DNA from: Vibrio neptunius
GTDB taxonomy: Bacteria > Pseudomonadota > Gammaproteobacteria > Enterobacterales > Vibrionaceae
Direction: 5' to 3'
Length of the DNA: 64,000 bases
NCBI RefSeq assembly: GCF_000967495.1
Contig: NZ_JXXU01000088.1
Location: forward strand, 1 to 64,000
The notes below the pieces were generated by a model. It had not been told where the DNA came from and did not search any database. It worked only from the letters and a program-made list of their open reading frames with translations. A program made the translations under genes and the position numbers. Shown one piece after another: positions 38,277 to 48,499 of the stretch (the stretch's first letter is position 1; each line of letters begins with the position of its first letter).

Positions 38277-38654
38277 ATGGAAGCTAACCCTTGTATTAAA
38301 GTTCAAGTTCATACCAAATACATTTCGGAACAATCTCAACCCGATTCCAAGCGCTACGTCTTTGCCTATATCATAACTATTAAAAATTTAAGCAATCAAA
38401 CCGTTAAGCTCATCAGTCGTCGATGGTTAATCACAGATGCCAATGGCAAACAAATGACAGTTGAGGGCGATGGTGTCGTAGGTCAGCAGCCTTTTATTCC
38501 AGGTAGTGATGAGTATACCTACAGCAGTGGTACCGCTCTAGAAACTCCCGTTGGCGTCATGCAAGGTCAATACATTCTTCTTGATGAGAAAGGCCGAGAG
38601 TTTATCACCGAAATTGAGCCGTTTAGACTTGCTCTACCTAATATTCTCAACTGA
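38277..38654 (+). CDS. apaG: ApaG (Co2+/Mg2+ efflux-associated protein)
   Basis: The 125-residue protein has a fibronectin III-like beta sandwich. The start at 38277 follows CAGGAG. The frame also opens at an upstream TTG (38259), but that would lie on the ribosome binding site. Family segments are [33 protein letters not shown] and [14 protein letters not shown]. The biochemical role is unclear. Confidence 0.93.
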   Translation: MEANPCIKVQVHTKYISEQSQPDSKRYVFAYIITIKNLSNQTVKLISRRWLITDANGKQMTVEGDGVVGQQPFIPGSDEYTYSSGTALETPVGVMQGQYILLDEKGREFITEIEPFRLALPNILN

Positions 38655-38672
38655 TATCATTTAGGAATTTTT

Positions 38673-39482
38673 GTGTCCAATTATATTGTTGGTGATATTC
38701 AAGGCTGCTTTGATGAGCTGCAACTACTCCTTAAACAAGCTAGTTTCAAACCTCAATCTGATACACTCTGGGTTGCAGGTGATCTGGTTGCACGAGGGCC
38801 AAAATCGTTAGAAACACTTCGCTTTATCAAAGATTTAGGCCAAGCAGCTAAAGTGGTTTTAGGTAATCATGACCTGCACTTACTCGCCGTCTCAATAGGT
38901 GTACACAAAGTTAAGAGCAAGGATAAGACCGCTCCTATCTTTAATGCTGACGACAAACAAGAGCTACTCAATTGGCTTCGTCAGCAACCCCTTCTCGCGG
39001 AGCACGATGAGTTCATTATGTGCCATGCAGGCATTTCACCGCAATGGTCGCTTGATGTCGCTAGAAACAGTGCCAGAGAAGTCGAAGCCATTTTACAGAG
39101 TAAAGAATGGCATTGGCTGATCAAAAACATGTACGATAATCAGCCAGATTATTGGTATGATAAACTCAAGGGCATTGAGCGCTACCGATATATCATTAAC
39201 GCCTTCACAAGAATGCGCTTCTGCTTTTCCGATGGAAGGCTAGATATGGCCTGTAAGCGGCCACCAAAAGATGTCCAAGATAGTCATTTAACGCCATGGT
39301 TTAAACTTAACAATCGTATTCCGCTGAATAAGATAGTGTTGTTCGGCCATTGGGCAGCCTTGGAAGGCTATACTGGCAAAGATGTCATTGGATTAGATAC
39401 AGGTTGTGTGTGGGGTGGTAGCCTGACGATGTTGAGATGGGAAGATAAAACGTTTTTTACCCAAGATGCGCTAGAAAGCTAG
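38673..39482 (+). CDS. apaH: Bis(5'-nucleosyl)-tetraphosphatase, symmetrical, ApaH
   Basis: Hydrolyses Ap4A and removes Np4 caps from RNA. The 269-residue metallophosphatase shows GDIQGCFDEL, GDLVARGPKSLE and GNHDLHLLAV motifs and later FGHWAALEG. The start is GTG at 38673, preceded by AGGAATT. It is 18 bp after apaG. Confidence 0.96.
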   Translation: MSNYIVGDIQGCFDELQLLLKQASFKPQSDTLWVAGDLVARGPKSLETLRFIKDLGQAAKVVLGNHDLHLLAVSIGVHKVKSKDKTAPIFNADDKQELLNWLRQQPLLAEHDEFIMCHAGISPQWSLDVARNSAREVEAILQSKEWHWLIKNMYDNQPDYWYDKLKGIERYRYIINAFTRMRFCFSDGRLDMACKRPPKDVQDSHLTPWFKLNNRIPLNKIVLFGHWAALEGYTGKDVIGLDTGCVWGGSLTMLRWEDKTFFTQDALES

Positions 39483-39533
39483 AGAGCCAACAACACTCCG
39501 CGACTCCCAGCTCACAAACCGTTAGCGAATCTG

Positions 39534-40019
39534 CTAGCACTGTCGTTCTAAAACAACAAATCGCATATCGTACGCATTTTTTTCATCTGCTACGTAGTTT
39601 TCAGAATGGGTTTCTTCAAACATATCTTCCCAATACGGAAATTGGGTATCGCCTTCTATTTGGGCGTCTATATAAGTCACGTAGAGCTTGTCAGCTTGAG
39701 GAAGGCAGGCTTTGTAAATCGCACCACCACCGATGATCATCACTTCGTCTACATCACCAGCAGCCTCTAAAGCATGATCAATAGTGATCACTGTTGTGAC
39801 GCCCTCGATTGCTAAGTTGACATCACGGCTGACCACAATGTTATGACGACCTGGAAGTGGGCGCCCAATCGACTCGTACGTCTTACGCCCCATAATAACA
39901 GGCTTGCCCATAGTACAACGTTTGAACCAAGCAAAATCTGCTGGCAGATGCCACGGCATTTGATTGTCTTTACCAATTACACGATCTTTTGCCATGGCGG
40001 CGATCATACTGATGATCAT
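39534..40019 (-). CDS. folA: Dihydrofolate reductase FolA
   Basis: Reduces dihydrofolate and is the target of trimethoprim. The 161 residues include MIISMIAAMAKDRVIG, the substrate-site MPWHLPADFAWFK with the catalytic acid (D28-equivalent), MGRKTYESIGRPLPGR and the IIGGGAIYK NADPH motif. It converges with apaH, as is conserved. Confidence 0.97.
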   Translation of the reverse strand: MIISMIAAMAKDRVIGKDNQMPWHLPADFAWFKRCTMGKPVIMGRKTYESIGRPLPGRHNIVVSRDVNLAIEGVTTVITIDHALEAAGDVDEVMIIGGGAIYKACLPQADKLYVTYIDAQIEGDTQFPYWEDMFEETHSENYVADEKNAYDMRFVVLERQC

Positions 40020-40041
40020 TGCTGATGCTCCTTTAAACGTA

Positions 40042-40512
40042 TCAGACTATCGATTTCCGGCGATAGAATAGCAACCCAGGCATGGCTAAGCCAACCGCTA
40101 ATCCCGCAATTATAAACATTGCTTTGAGGAAGTTTTCCGCTAACATGGCCACCAACTCATGGCTGTATCCTCTATGATTGAGCTCCACTAAGGCTATCAT
40201 TGCCTTAAAAGCAAATACACCTGGGACCATAGGAATCAACGCGGCTACCGTAAACACTTTAGGATGAGCGAGAAAGCGATGAGACCAATGGATACCAATA
40301 ATACTAACCAACATCGCGGCAAAAAAAGTAGCCCATTCGATAGTGATGCCAAAATGCATCATCAAGTAGCGTGAACCATGCCCAATTGCTCCGCCGATTG
40401 CACAATAAACCAAGGCTTTTTGAGGCACATTAAAAACTAAAGCAAAGCCCACAGCAGGAATAGCGGCAAACAGCATGTCGTTGAGCAAAGCAACCAATAA
40501 ATCAAACCACAT
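40042..40512 (-). CDS. yjjB: ThrE-type threonine/serine exporter, small membrane subunit (YjjB-like)
   Basis: The 156-residue, five-helix membrane protein is of the ThrE_2 (DUF3815) family. The start at 40512 overlaps the stop of the upstream partner (TGATG). It corresponds to the C-terminal half of full-length ThrE exporters. In E. coli YjjPB exports succinate, so the substrate is uncertain. It is transcribed with the gene at 40512-41279. Confidence 0.85.
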   Translation of the reverse strand: MWFDLLVALLNDMLFAAIPAVGFALVFNVPQKALVYCAIGGAIGHGSRYLMMHFGITIEWATFFAAMLVSIIGIHWSHRFLAHPKVFTVAALIPMVPGVFAFKAMIALVELNHRGYSHELVAMLAENFLKAMFIIAGLAVGLAMPGLLFYRRKSIV

Positions 40513-41279
40513 CACAACACCCACCCCCAGACACCAACTAAGCTCATGGCCGCGACGATACCAAGGCAGGTTGCTAAAGTGAGCAGGCTTGCCATCACAA
40601 AGCGAGCAATGCCCATATTGATATAGCCTTTGAGCATATCCGCGACAGCATTAATTAGCGGGAACCCTGGCACCAACATCAGTACCGAAGAGGCCATAAC
40701 CAAAAACGGCGAATTACCTAACCCATAAATTACCGCTTGCGCTGACACAACGGTTGTAACAAACGCTGTCGCGGCAAAGTTCATCAAGGGGTTAAAGTGG
40801 CGATGGCCGATTTCCTGCCTGACTATCATCCCGATCGAAGAAGCGATAAATGTCATAGCAAAGACAACCCAATCTCCACCCGCTAGTCGGCTAAATGCAG
40901 CACAAGATAAGCCTATCATCACTACGACTAGCCAACGGTTGTAACGTTCGGGATTAATTCTTTCCAGCTTATGCTGAGCCAAGGCATGGTCTATGATGCC
41001 TCTTTCAAGCATGATACAAATCCGTTGTATCTGAGTGATGACCCTCATATTGATTCCACGATCAGGGCTGCGGCGTGCAGTGGTAATACAGTGCTCCTGA
41101 TACACAGTCGTCACTACTAACGAACTGGCAGATAAAGAAACTTCCACCTCATCCATACCACTCGCAAGTCCAATACGTCGGGTAATATCCCCTACCAATG
41201 TGCTCTCTGCTCCGTGAGCAAGCAGCATTTGCCCTGCTTGAGCGATAAGGCGAGAAACACTGCGTTGTTTTGAAACCAT
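40512..41279 (-). CDS. yjjP: ThrE-type threonine/serine exporter, large subunit (YjjP-like)
   Basis: The 255-residue protein has a soluble N-terminal region (about 1-110) followed by four to five helices, of the ThrE (DUF1212) family. It carries the HGAESTLVGDITRRIG motif typical of YjjP. It is translationally coupled to the small subunit, so the exporter is split in two genes here. Confidence 0.87.
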   Translation of the reverse strand: MVSKQRSVSRLIAQAGQMLLAHGAESTLVGDITRRIGLASGMDEVEVSLSASSLVVTTVYQEHCITTARRSPDRGINMRVITQIQRICIMLERGIIDHALAQHKLERINPERYNRWLVVVMIGLSCAAFSRLAGGDWVVFAMTFIASSIGMIVRQEIGHRHFNPLMNFAATAFVTTVVSAQAVIYGLGNSPFLVMASSVLMLVPGFPLINAVADMLKGYINMGIARFVMASLLTLATCLGIVAAMSLVGVWGWVL

Positions 41280-41353
41280 AAATCAATCCTACTCCTTTAG
41301 AAGCCTGTTATTGTGGCGAATCACGCCGACAATTGATTTGATTTAAATACAAA

Positions 41354-41384
41354 AAAGCCGCAATGCTTTAAACATTGCGGCTTT
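41354..41384 (-). terminator. obgE terminator (bidirectional form)
   Basis: AAAGCCGCAATG pairs with CATTGCGGCTTT around a seven-base loop, with A and T tracts on both sides, 16 bp after the obgE stop. Confidence 0.9.
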
Positions 41385-41399
41385 CAATCAACTCAACGA

Positions 41400-42575
<1,176 letters not shown>

Positions 42576-42778
42576 TTACTCCGCCCAATTACTACTTATC
42601 GTAGTTGCGTTGCAAATATCATCTCACTGCCCCTGTTTCAGGATGTGAATGATATAAATTCTAGCAGATCCCAATTTCAGATCGATCACCTAAAATCCCA
42701 GATCGTTCTGCCACTCAGGAACATATAATGAGGGACTTTTTACAAAGTGCCTTAGTATCGATTCCAGCTTGCTGCAAA

Positions 42779-42809
42779 TAAAAAACCCCGCCGAATCGGC
42801 AGGGCTTTT
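42779..42809 (-). terminator. rplU-rpmA terminator
   Basis: On the minus strand CCCTGCCG pairs with CGGCGGGG (one T-G wobble) around ATT, followed by TTTTTTATTTG. It is placed about 40 bp after the rpmA stop. Confidence 0.9.
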
Positions 42810-42849
42810 GAATTCAGCTAGAAGCCTAAATTCTTAATCTCAGTGAGAA

Positions 42850-43107
42850 TTACTCAGCTTCGATGCTTACGAATTTACGGTTCTTAGGACCTTTCACTTC
42901 GAACTTCACTTTACCTTCAGTAAGAGCGAATAGAGTGTGGTCTTTACCGATACCAACGTTAGTACCAGCGTGGAACTTTGTACCACGTTGACGAACAATG
43001 ATGTTACCTGCAAGAACAGACTCACCACCGAAACGCTTAACACCTAGACGTTTGCTTTCTGAATCGCGGCCGTTACGAGTAGAACCACCAGCTTTTTTGT
43101 GTGCCAT
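42850..43107 (-). CDS. rpmA: 50S ribosomal protein L27
   Basis: The 85-residue L27 starts [19 protein letters not shown] and contains the [24 protein letters not shown] stretch in pieces ([19 protein letters not shown]). Its N terminus reaches the peptidyl transferase centre. It is 20 bp after rplU. Confidence 0.98.
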   Translation of the reverse strand: MAHKKAGGSTRNGRDSESKRLGVKRFGGESVLAGNIIVRQRGTKFHAGTNVGIGKDHTLFALTEGKVKFEVKGPKNRKFVSIEAE

Positions 43108-43127
43108 TGTTAAACTCTCCTAATAAA

Positions 43128-43439
43128 TTAAGCGTTGATACCAGTGATCTTCACTTCAGTGAACCACTGACGGTGACCCTGTTGCTTACGAGAGTGCTTA
43201 CGACGACGGAACTTAACGACTTTAACTTTGTCGCCACGACCGTGTTGTACAACTTCAGCAACTACTTTGCCGCCCTCTACTAGAGGAGCGCCAACTTGAA
43301 CGTCTTCGCCGTTAGCAACAAGAAGAACTTTATCGAATTCTACAGTTGCACCAGTTTCTACGTCTAATTTCTCTAAACGAAGTGTTTGACCTTCGCTTAC
43401 ACGGTGTTGTTTACCACCAGATTGGAAAACAGCGTACAT
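43128..43439 (-). CDS. rplU: 50S ribosomal protein L21
   Basis: The 103-residue L21 shows [32 protein letters not shown] and RQWFTEVKI. It is the first gene of rplU-rpmA, behind a well-matched promoter at 43526-43554. Confidence 0.98.
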   Translation of the reverse strand: MYAVFQSGGKQHRVSEGQTLRLEKLDVETGATVEFDKVLLVANGEDVQVGAPLVEGGKVVAEVVQHGRGDKVKVVKFRRRKHSRKQQGHRQWFTEVKITGINA

Positions 43440-43525
43440 ATCTTACTCCGCTTTTTCCGCACAGCCTTATGCTTGTTTATTGAGCATCATGGGTGTGCGC
43501 TAAACTAATCATCAATAGGGCGCAG

Positions 43526-43554
43526 ATTCTACAGAAGAGATGTCCCTATGACAA
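43526..43554 (-). promoter_or_regulatory. Promoter of rplU-rpmA
   Basis: On the minus strand TTGTCA (43554-43549), 17 bp, then TAGAAT (43531-43526). Each box is one base off consensus. It gives a leader of about 80 bases before rplU. Confidence 0.75.
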
Positions 43555-43711
43555 GCCATATTTTGAAAAAATTGGCGAAAAGCTAATCGCCAGATAAAAG
43601 TGCCGCAATCATGCCCTTTAGCCATGTATTTATCAACGTTTTTTAGTGTATTATTCAGCAATAAAGTCAGATAAGAAGACCTTACTAGTTCTAACTTCAG
43701 CCGGATTTACA

Positions 43712-44683
43712 ATGGATTTTAAAGCTATCCAAGCTCTAACTGCCGACGACATGGCAAAAGTGAATGAAACGATTCACGCTCAACTCAACTCTGACGTATC
43801 TTTAATCAACCAATTAGGTTTTTACATCGTTAGTGGTGGTGGTAAACGTATACGTCCTCTTTTAGCCGTATTATCTGCTCGTGCTCTGGGTTATCAGGGC
43901 CAAGCACATACGACAGCGGCTGCGTTTATTGAGTTTATTCATACTGCAACATTACTTCATGACGATGTGGTTGATGAGTCACATATGCGCAGGGGCAAAG
44001 CTACAGCCAACGCCGCTTTCGGGAATGCTGCCAGCGTTTTGGTTGGTGATTTTATTTACACACGCTCTTTTCAGATGATGACAGAGCTAGGATCAATGAA
44101 GATCCTCAAACTAATGAGTGATTCAGTCAACGTTATCGCCGAAGGCGAAGTCCAACAGCTCATGAACTGCAATGATCCAGATACGACTGAAGAAAGTTAC
44201 ATGCAGGTTATTTACTCAAAAACGGCTCGATTGTTTGAAGCAGCAACACAAATAGGGGCTATTCTCAATGAAGCCCCTGCTGATATGGAACTTGCCTTAC
44301 AGAATTACGGCAAGTACCTAGGGACGGCTTTCCAACTGATTGATGACGTGATGGATTATACCTCTGACGGTGAAGACATGGGTAAAAATGTCGGTGATGA
44401 CTTAGCTGAAGGTAAACCTACCCTACCGCTACTTTACGCAATGCTTCACGGTTCGCCAGAACAAACCAGCATGATTCGTGAAGCCATTGAGAAGTCGAAC
44501 GGTATGGAGAAACTTTCAGCCATCATGGAAGCGATGGAACAAACGGGCGCTCTGAAATATACCCGCGAAAAAGCTTATCAAGAAGCGGACAAGGCTATAG
44601 CAGAACTGAAGTTACTGCCAGAGTCTCAGTATAAAGAAGCGCTCGTCGCATTAGCCCACATGGCAGTTCACCGGACTAAATAA
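43712..44683 (+). CDS. ispB: Octaprenyl diphosphate synthase IspB
   Basis: Makes the C40 side chain of ubiquinone-8 and menaquinone. I use the ATG at 43712 (MDFKAIQALTADDM, 323 residues), which aligns with E. coli; the frame opens 22 codons earlier but that N terminus is unlike the family. The two Asp-rich motifs are LLHDDVVDE and LIDDVMD, and GGGKRIRP is the diphosphate-binding stretch. It is divergent from rplU. Confidence 0.96.
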   Translation: MDFKAIQALTADDMAKVNETIHAQLNSDVSLINQLGFYIVSGGGKRIRPLLAVLSARALGYQGQAHTTAAAFIEFIHTATLLHDDVVDESHMRRGKATANAAFGNAASVLVGDFIYTRSFQMMTELGSMKILKLMSDSVNVIAEGEVQQLMNCNDPDTTEESYMQVIYSKTARLFEAATQIGAILNEAPADMELALQNYGKYLGTAFQLIDDVMDYTSDGEDMGKNVGDDLAEGKPTLPLLYAMLHGSPEQTSMIREAIEKSNGMEKLSAIMEAMEQTGALKYTREKAYQEADKAIAELKLLPESQYKEALVALAHMAVHRTK

Positions 44684-44697
44684 TCGTTTAAAACAAG

Positions 44698-44723
44698 TTA
44701 ACGGGAACCCTTGGTTCCCGTTT
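44698..44723 (+). terminator. ispB terminator
   Basis: AACGGGAACC-CTT-GGTTCCCGTTT hairpin followed by TTATTCC, 15 bp after the ispB stop. Confidence 0.85.
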
Positions 44724-44961
44724 ATTCCAGTGCAGCAAGTCGAAGGTCTATTGGCTCTACTATTACTAACGTTGAGCGAAGTCTTGTGCCGCGCTTTATC
44801 AGCAATAAGCCTTTACATACCTATTTCAACCTAGCAGTAGATCACCAACACGGGCAAACATTACCTATGTTTTGCGACCAATCGTTTGATTCGTTCGAGT
44901 AAGCTTCCACTGTTACACCTGAAATTAGTAGTTAGCTACCATTTACTCTTTGATCATGAAA
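44724..44961. other. Gene-free spacer before the OlsF-like gene
   Basis: About 240 bp. A 63-codon open frame (44711-44902) begins inside the ispB terminator, has no ribosome binding site and no recognisable features; I do not call it. The region leads into the Pho-box-like array. Confidence 0.5.
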
Positions 44962-44990
44962 GCGTCATAGCTCATTCATAAATCTCTCAT
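44962..44990 (+). promoter_or_regulatory. Three-unit Pho-box-like array upstream of the OlsF-like gene
   Basis: GCGTCAT-AGCT-CATTCAT-AAAT-CTCTCAT: three seven-base units with four-base spacers, an exact 11-bp period. The PhoB unit consensus is CTGTCAT, so the units match 5, 5 and 6 of 7. All end in TCAT. The array ends 68 bp before the start codon, a normal position for a PhoB-activated promoter. Confidence 0.65.
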
Positions 44991-45058
44991 TCTTCTGACC
45001 TCAAATTGCAATCAAACCGACCTAACCTCGGTTTGCCAATCGTAGAACCGAGGACAGT

Positions 45059-46813
45059 ATGGAAGTTTCGAGCCCTTTTCGTTTACCACGTAAAACACCT
45101 TTTGGTTTAGGAGAAAACTTAGCCGAGTGGGCCACTGGTCTGCAAAAGCTTGATCGGTATTACGCACTGCGGCCAACTGACTGTGACAGCAAAGCTTTTC
45201 TGCGATTTACTCTAGAGATACTTGGTATTGATTATCAGGTAATTAAAGGCTCTTTGACGCATATTCCTACCCAAGGAGCAACAGTGGTCGTGGCCAATCA
45301 TCCTCTTGGCTGCGTAGAAGGGGTGATCCTGGCAGAGCTGCTGCTGCATGTCAGAGACGATGTACAGATATTGGCAAACCAGTATTTAAAAACTGTCCCT
45401 GAACTCGATAAGCTGTTTATCGGTGTCGACGTATTTGAAGGCCAAAACGCCCACAAAGCGAACCTCAAAGCGCTTCGACAGGCTCACCAACATTTAGATC
45501 AAGGTGGGCTATTACTCCTTTTCCCCGCAGGAGAAGTCTCTCAACTGGTTGATCGGAAGACTCAACGTATTGAAGATAAAGAATGGAGCCGCTCGGTGAG
45601 CAGCTTAGTACGTAAGGCCAGAGCGAGTACCATACCAATGTTTATCGATGGTCAAAACTCCAAGCGCTTCTATATGGCTGGTAAAGTCCACCCACTACTT
45701 AGAACCTTAATGCTTGGCCGCGAACTACTCAATAAAAACCAGCGGCCAATCAATATATCCATCGGTTCGGCAATCAAATTTAAAGAAGTGAACGGCCTAA
45801 CAGACGCGCAAATTGTCAACTACCTTCGCCTTAATACCTACTTATTACAAAACAAAACCTTAAGTGCTGAAAACACTGAAGAGTTGGAGTCCAACCCTTT
45901 ACCTATCGCACATGCTTTACCCGTTCAAGATCTTAAAATGGACCTTACCAAGCTGCCTGCTGAGCATCACTTATTGACCAGTGGTGAGTTTGATGTCTAT
46001 TGCACCGACGCCGAACATATTCCTTCATTACTGCATGAAATAGGCAGGCTGAGAGAGAATAACTTTCGCAAAGTAGGTGAAGGCACAGGCCTCGCTTTAG
46101 ATATCGACGACTTTGATCGTTACTACAAGCATTTGTTTATCTGGGACAGGGATAATCAATGCCTAGTTGGCGCCTATCGCCTTGGATTAGTCGATGAGCT
46201 TATGCAGCACAAGGGACTGTCCGGGCTCTATTCGAGAACTCTTTTCCATTATGGCGAAGACTTTCTCAACACCATGGGCAAATCGATTGAAATGGGTCGA
46301 TCGGTGATTGATGAACGGTATCAAAAAAGTATGGGCGCTCTGCTCTTGCTCTGGAAAGGGATCGCCACTTTCGTCCACCGCAACCCAAGCTATACGCATT
46401 TGTTTGGCCCTGTCAGTATCAGTAACGACTACAGTGAGCAAGCGAGGCAACTGCTTGCGGATACCATGACTCTCCATCATTACGACTCAGAGAAAGCCGA
46501 ATACGTGACACCATCGAACCCTCTGCCAGTTCAACCTAAAAACTGGAATACTAGCATGCTGACCGCGTTGGGCGATCTCCAGCTGCTGTCGCGAGTAATT
46601 GCACGCATTGATGACGGAAAAGGGGTTCCCGTATTGTTGCGTCAATACTTAGGTCTTAATGGTAAGTTAGTGTCATTCAATATCGATCCATCTTTTAACA
46701 ATGCATTGGATGGATTGATCATGGTTGATCTTCAACAAGTGCCCGTCAAAACATTAGCCCGCTATATGGGTACCTCTCAAGCCCAACAGTACCTAGCGCA
46801 TCACACCCCTTAA
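45059..46813 (+). CDS. olsF: OlsF-like bifunctional acyltransferase (ornithine lipid synthesis)
   Basis: The 584-residue protein is a fusion. The N-terminal PlsC-type acyltransferase domain (about 50-270) has motif NHPLGCVEG (H81) and FPAGEVS. The C-terminal domain (about 310-570) is GNAT/OlsB-like N-acyltransferase, with stretches such as RLRENNFRKVGEGTG and GAYRLG. This two-domain plan is that of OlsF, which N-acylates ornithine and then O-acylates lyso-ornithine lipid; V. cholerae has such a gene, near glmS. The Pho-box-like array upstream fits phosphate-starvation replacement of phospholipids by ornithine lipids. The alternative name is hemolysin-family acyltransferase. Confidence 0.8.
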   Translation: MEVSSPFRLPRKTPFGLGENLAEWATGLQKLDRYYALRPTDCDSKAFLRFTLEILGIDYQVIKGSLTHIPTQGATVVVANHPLGCVEGVILAELLLHVRDDVQILANQYLKTVPELDKLFIGVDVFEGQNAHKANLKALRQAHQHLDQGGLLLLFPAGEVSQLVDRKTQRIEDKEWSRSVSSLVRKARASTIPMFIDGQNSKRFYMAGKVHPLLRTLMLGRELLNKNQRPINISIGSAIKFKEVNGLTDAQIVNYLRLNTYLLQNKTLSAENTEELESNPLPIAHALPVQDLKMDLTKLPAEHHLLTSGEFDVYCTDAEHIPSLLHEIGRLRENNFRKVGEGTGLALDIDDFDRYYKHLFIWDRDNQCLVGAYRLGLVDELMQHKGLSGLYSRTLFHYGEDFLNTMGKSIEMGRSVIDERYQKSMGALLLLWKGIATFVHRNPSYTHLFGPVSISNDYSEQARQLLADTMTLHHYDSEKAEYVTPSNPLPVQPKNWNTSMLTALGDLQLLSRVIARIDDGKGVPVLLRQYLGLNGKLVSFNIDPSFNNALDGLIMVDLQQVPVKTLARYMGTSQAQQYLAHHTP

Positions 46814-46831
46814 CTTGATTGAACAACAACG

Positions 46832-46863
46832 AAAATGCTGCGTGACTTACGCAGCACTTTTGC
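46832..46863 (+). terminator. Terminator after the OlsF-like gene
   Basis: TGCTGCGT-GACTT-ACGCAGCA, a perfect 8-bp stem, followed by CTTTTGCT, 23 bp after the stop. Confidence 0.85.
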
Positions 46864-47077
46864 TATCCAGAGAATTCACTTGATTTAAAATAAATCTCAA
46901 AGCGATCTTTCACACCATAACTCAGTAACAAAGCAACAATCTTTCATAGCTGCTGAAAAGCCGACTTTTATATCGATTGACCAAAATTATGCCAATCAAA
47001 AATCCATTGACGGAACTATCATCTAACTGAAATCTAGGGATAACGATAATCACAATAACAAGGAAGTAACCTCCATC

Positions 47078-48157
47078 ATGATGCCATCTCATAAAACCAT
47101 TCGTTCTACAGTTACTGGCGCCATCGCGTTGCTATTAGGTTTAGCGTCTGTCACCAGTTTCGCCGCAGAAAAAGTCTATCGACTCAAGTTAGCTGAAACT
47201 TGGGGACCAAATACTCCAATTCTAGGTGATGCCACCAAGAACATGGCTCAGCTAGCAGAAGAGATGTCTAACGGTCGGCTTAAGATTCGCATAGACTCTG
47301 CCAATAAACACAAAGCGCCATTGGGCATTTTCGATATGGTCAAGTCAGGTCAGTATGACCTTGGGCACTCCAGTTCGTATTATTGGAAAGGTAAAGTACC
47401 TAACACACTGTATTTCTCTTCCATGCCCTTCGGGATGATCACGACCGAGCAATACGCTTGGTTTTATCGTGGTGGTGGTATGGAGTTGATGGAAAAAGTC
47501 TATGCACCGCATAACTTACTTTCCTTCCCTGGTGGCAACTCCGATATTCAGATGGGTGGCTGGTTTAAAAAAGAGATCAATTCCGTTGAAGACCTAAAAG
47601 GTTTAAAAATTCGCATTCCTGGATTTGCCGGTGAAGTGATGGCCAAAGTTGGAGCAAAACCAACCAATATAGCGCCTGGCGAACTGTATACCTCACTTGA
47701 ACGAGGCACAATTGATGCGCTTGAATGGGTAGGCCCTGCTTTCGATTTGCGTATGGGTTTTCAAAAAATCGCCCCCTACTATTACACAGCGTGGCACGAG
47801 CCTGGCTCTGAAACTCAATTCCTAGTCAACAAAAAAACGTGGGACAGACTACCTAAAGATCTTCAATCGATCTTAGAAACAGCTTTCAGGGTAGCGGCAT
47901 TTGATATGTACACACAGGCACTCGATGCTAATGCCAACAGCTGGGCGAGCATGAGTGCTGAATATCCCAACATTAAAGTTCGAGATTTTCCACCGGAAGT
48001 GCTCAGCGCAATGCAAACCGCGACTCAAGAACTGTTAGAAGAGCTAGCGAACAAAGATGAACTAGCAAAGGAGATCATTACCTCTCAGAAACAGTACCTG
48101 ACTAAGGTGCGTGCCTGGACCAATATTTCTTCCAAAGCCTATCTAGATAGCAATTAA
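47078..48157 (+). CDS. TRAP transporter substrate-binding protein (DctP/TakP-like), unpartnered
   Basis: The 359-residue protein has a signal peptide (about 1-29, SFAAE cleavage) and the DctP fold. The segments LKGLKIRIPG, ALEWVGPAFD and APYYYTAWHEPG resemble the 2-oxoacid/monocarboxylate-binding subfamily, in which an Arg in LKIRIPG contacts the carboxylate. No dctQ or dctM membrane subunit lies within the window next to it; it is bounded by terminators and appears monocistronic. AAGGAAG 11 bp before the ATG supports the start. Confidence 0.85.
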   Translation: MMPSHKTIRSTVTGAIALLLGLASVTSFAAEKVYRLKLAETWGPNTPILGDATKNMAQLAEEMSNGRLKIRIDSANKHKAPLGIFDMVKSGQYDLGHSSSYYWKGKVPNTLYFSSMPFGMITTEQYAWFYRGGGMELMEKVYAPHNLLSFPGGNSDIQMGGWFKKEINSVEDLKGLKIRIPGFAGEVMAKVGAKPTNIAPGELYTSLERGTIDALEWVGPAFDLRMGFQKIAPYYYTAWHEPGSETQFLVNKKTWDRLPKDLQSILETAFRVAAFDMYTQALDANANSWASMSAEYPNIKVRDFPPEVLSAMQTATQELLEELANKDELAKEIITSQKQYLTKVRAWTNISSKAYLDSN

Positions 48158-48165
48158 GCCTTTTG

Positions 48166-48196
48166 TGGGTGGCAAAATGTCCTTGCCACCCATTTG
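48166..48196 (+). terminator. Terminator after the TRAP binding protein gene
   Basis: TGGGTGGCAA and TTGCCACCCA form a perfect 10-bp stem with a seven-base loop, then TTTG; 8 bp after the stop. The T tail is short. Confidence 0.7.
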
Positions 48197-48263
48197 AAAG
48201 CACATCAATAACCAGCCGCTTGCCTCTAGAACTAACTGTTGCTTTATTTCATTAAAGCCAAAA

Positions 48264-48419
48264 TGATATTTTGATCACATTAACAGTGAAGCACACTCGC
48301 CTAAATAAACCAACAAAGATCACATAAATTCAGTATCAGATAATCCAACACCATAAATTAGTGACAAGAGTCACATAAAATAACTCAATGAAAAGCACTA
48401 AATAGTGACAATGATCATT
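48264..48419 (+). promoter_or_regulatory. Cluster of CRP-like sites upstream of mtlA
   Basis: The best site is AGTGA-CAAGAG-TCACA (48360-48375), with a perfect GTGA-N6-TCAC core. Others are AGTGA-CAATGA-TCATT (48404-48419) and TGATA-TTTTGA-TCACA (48264-48279), plus a lone TCACA half-site at 48320. The right halves fall 44-51 bp apart. Mannitol operons of E. coli and V. cholerae are CRP-activated. A TTGACA at 48429 and TATAAA at 48455 lie just downstream, but their 20-bp spacing is poor. Confidence 0.55.
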
Positions 48420-48499
48420 TAATTATTATTGACATATCAAATACTGAAAAATTGTATAAAAATTACACGCCAATTACTTGATAGAGATCGCCATAAAAA

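Noticed and set aside
44711-44902. 63-codon open frame after ispB
   Set aside because: It starts inside the ispB terminator hairpin, has no ribosome binding site and no recognisable protein features.
48429-48460. TTGACA and TATAAA as the mtlA promoter
   Set aside because: The boxes are good individually but 20 bp apart, outside the usual 16-18, so I mention them without calling a promoter.
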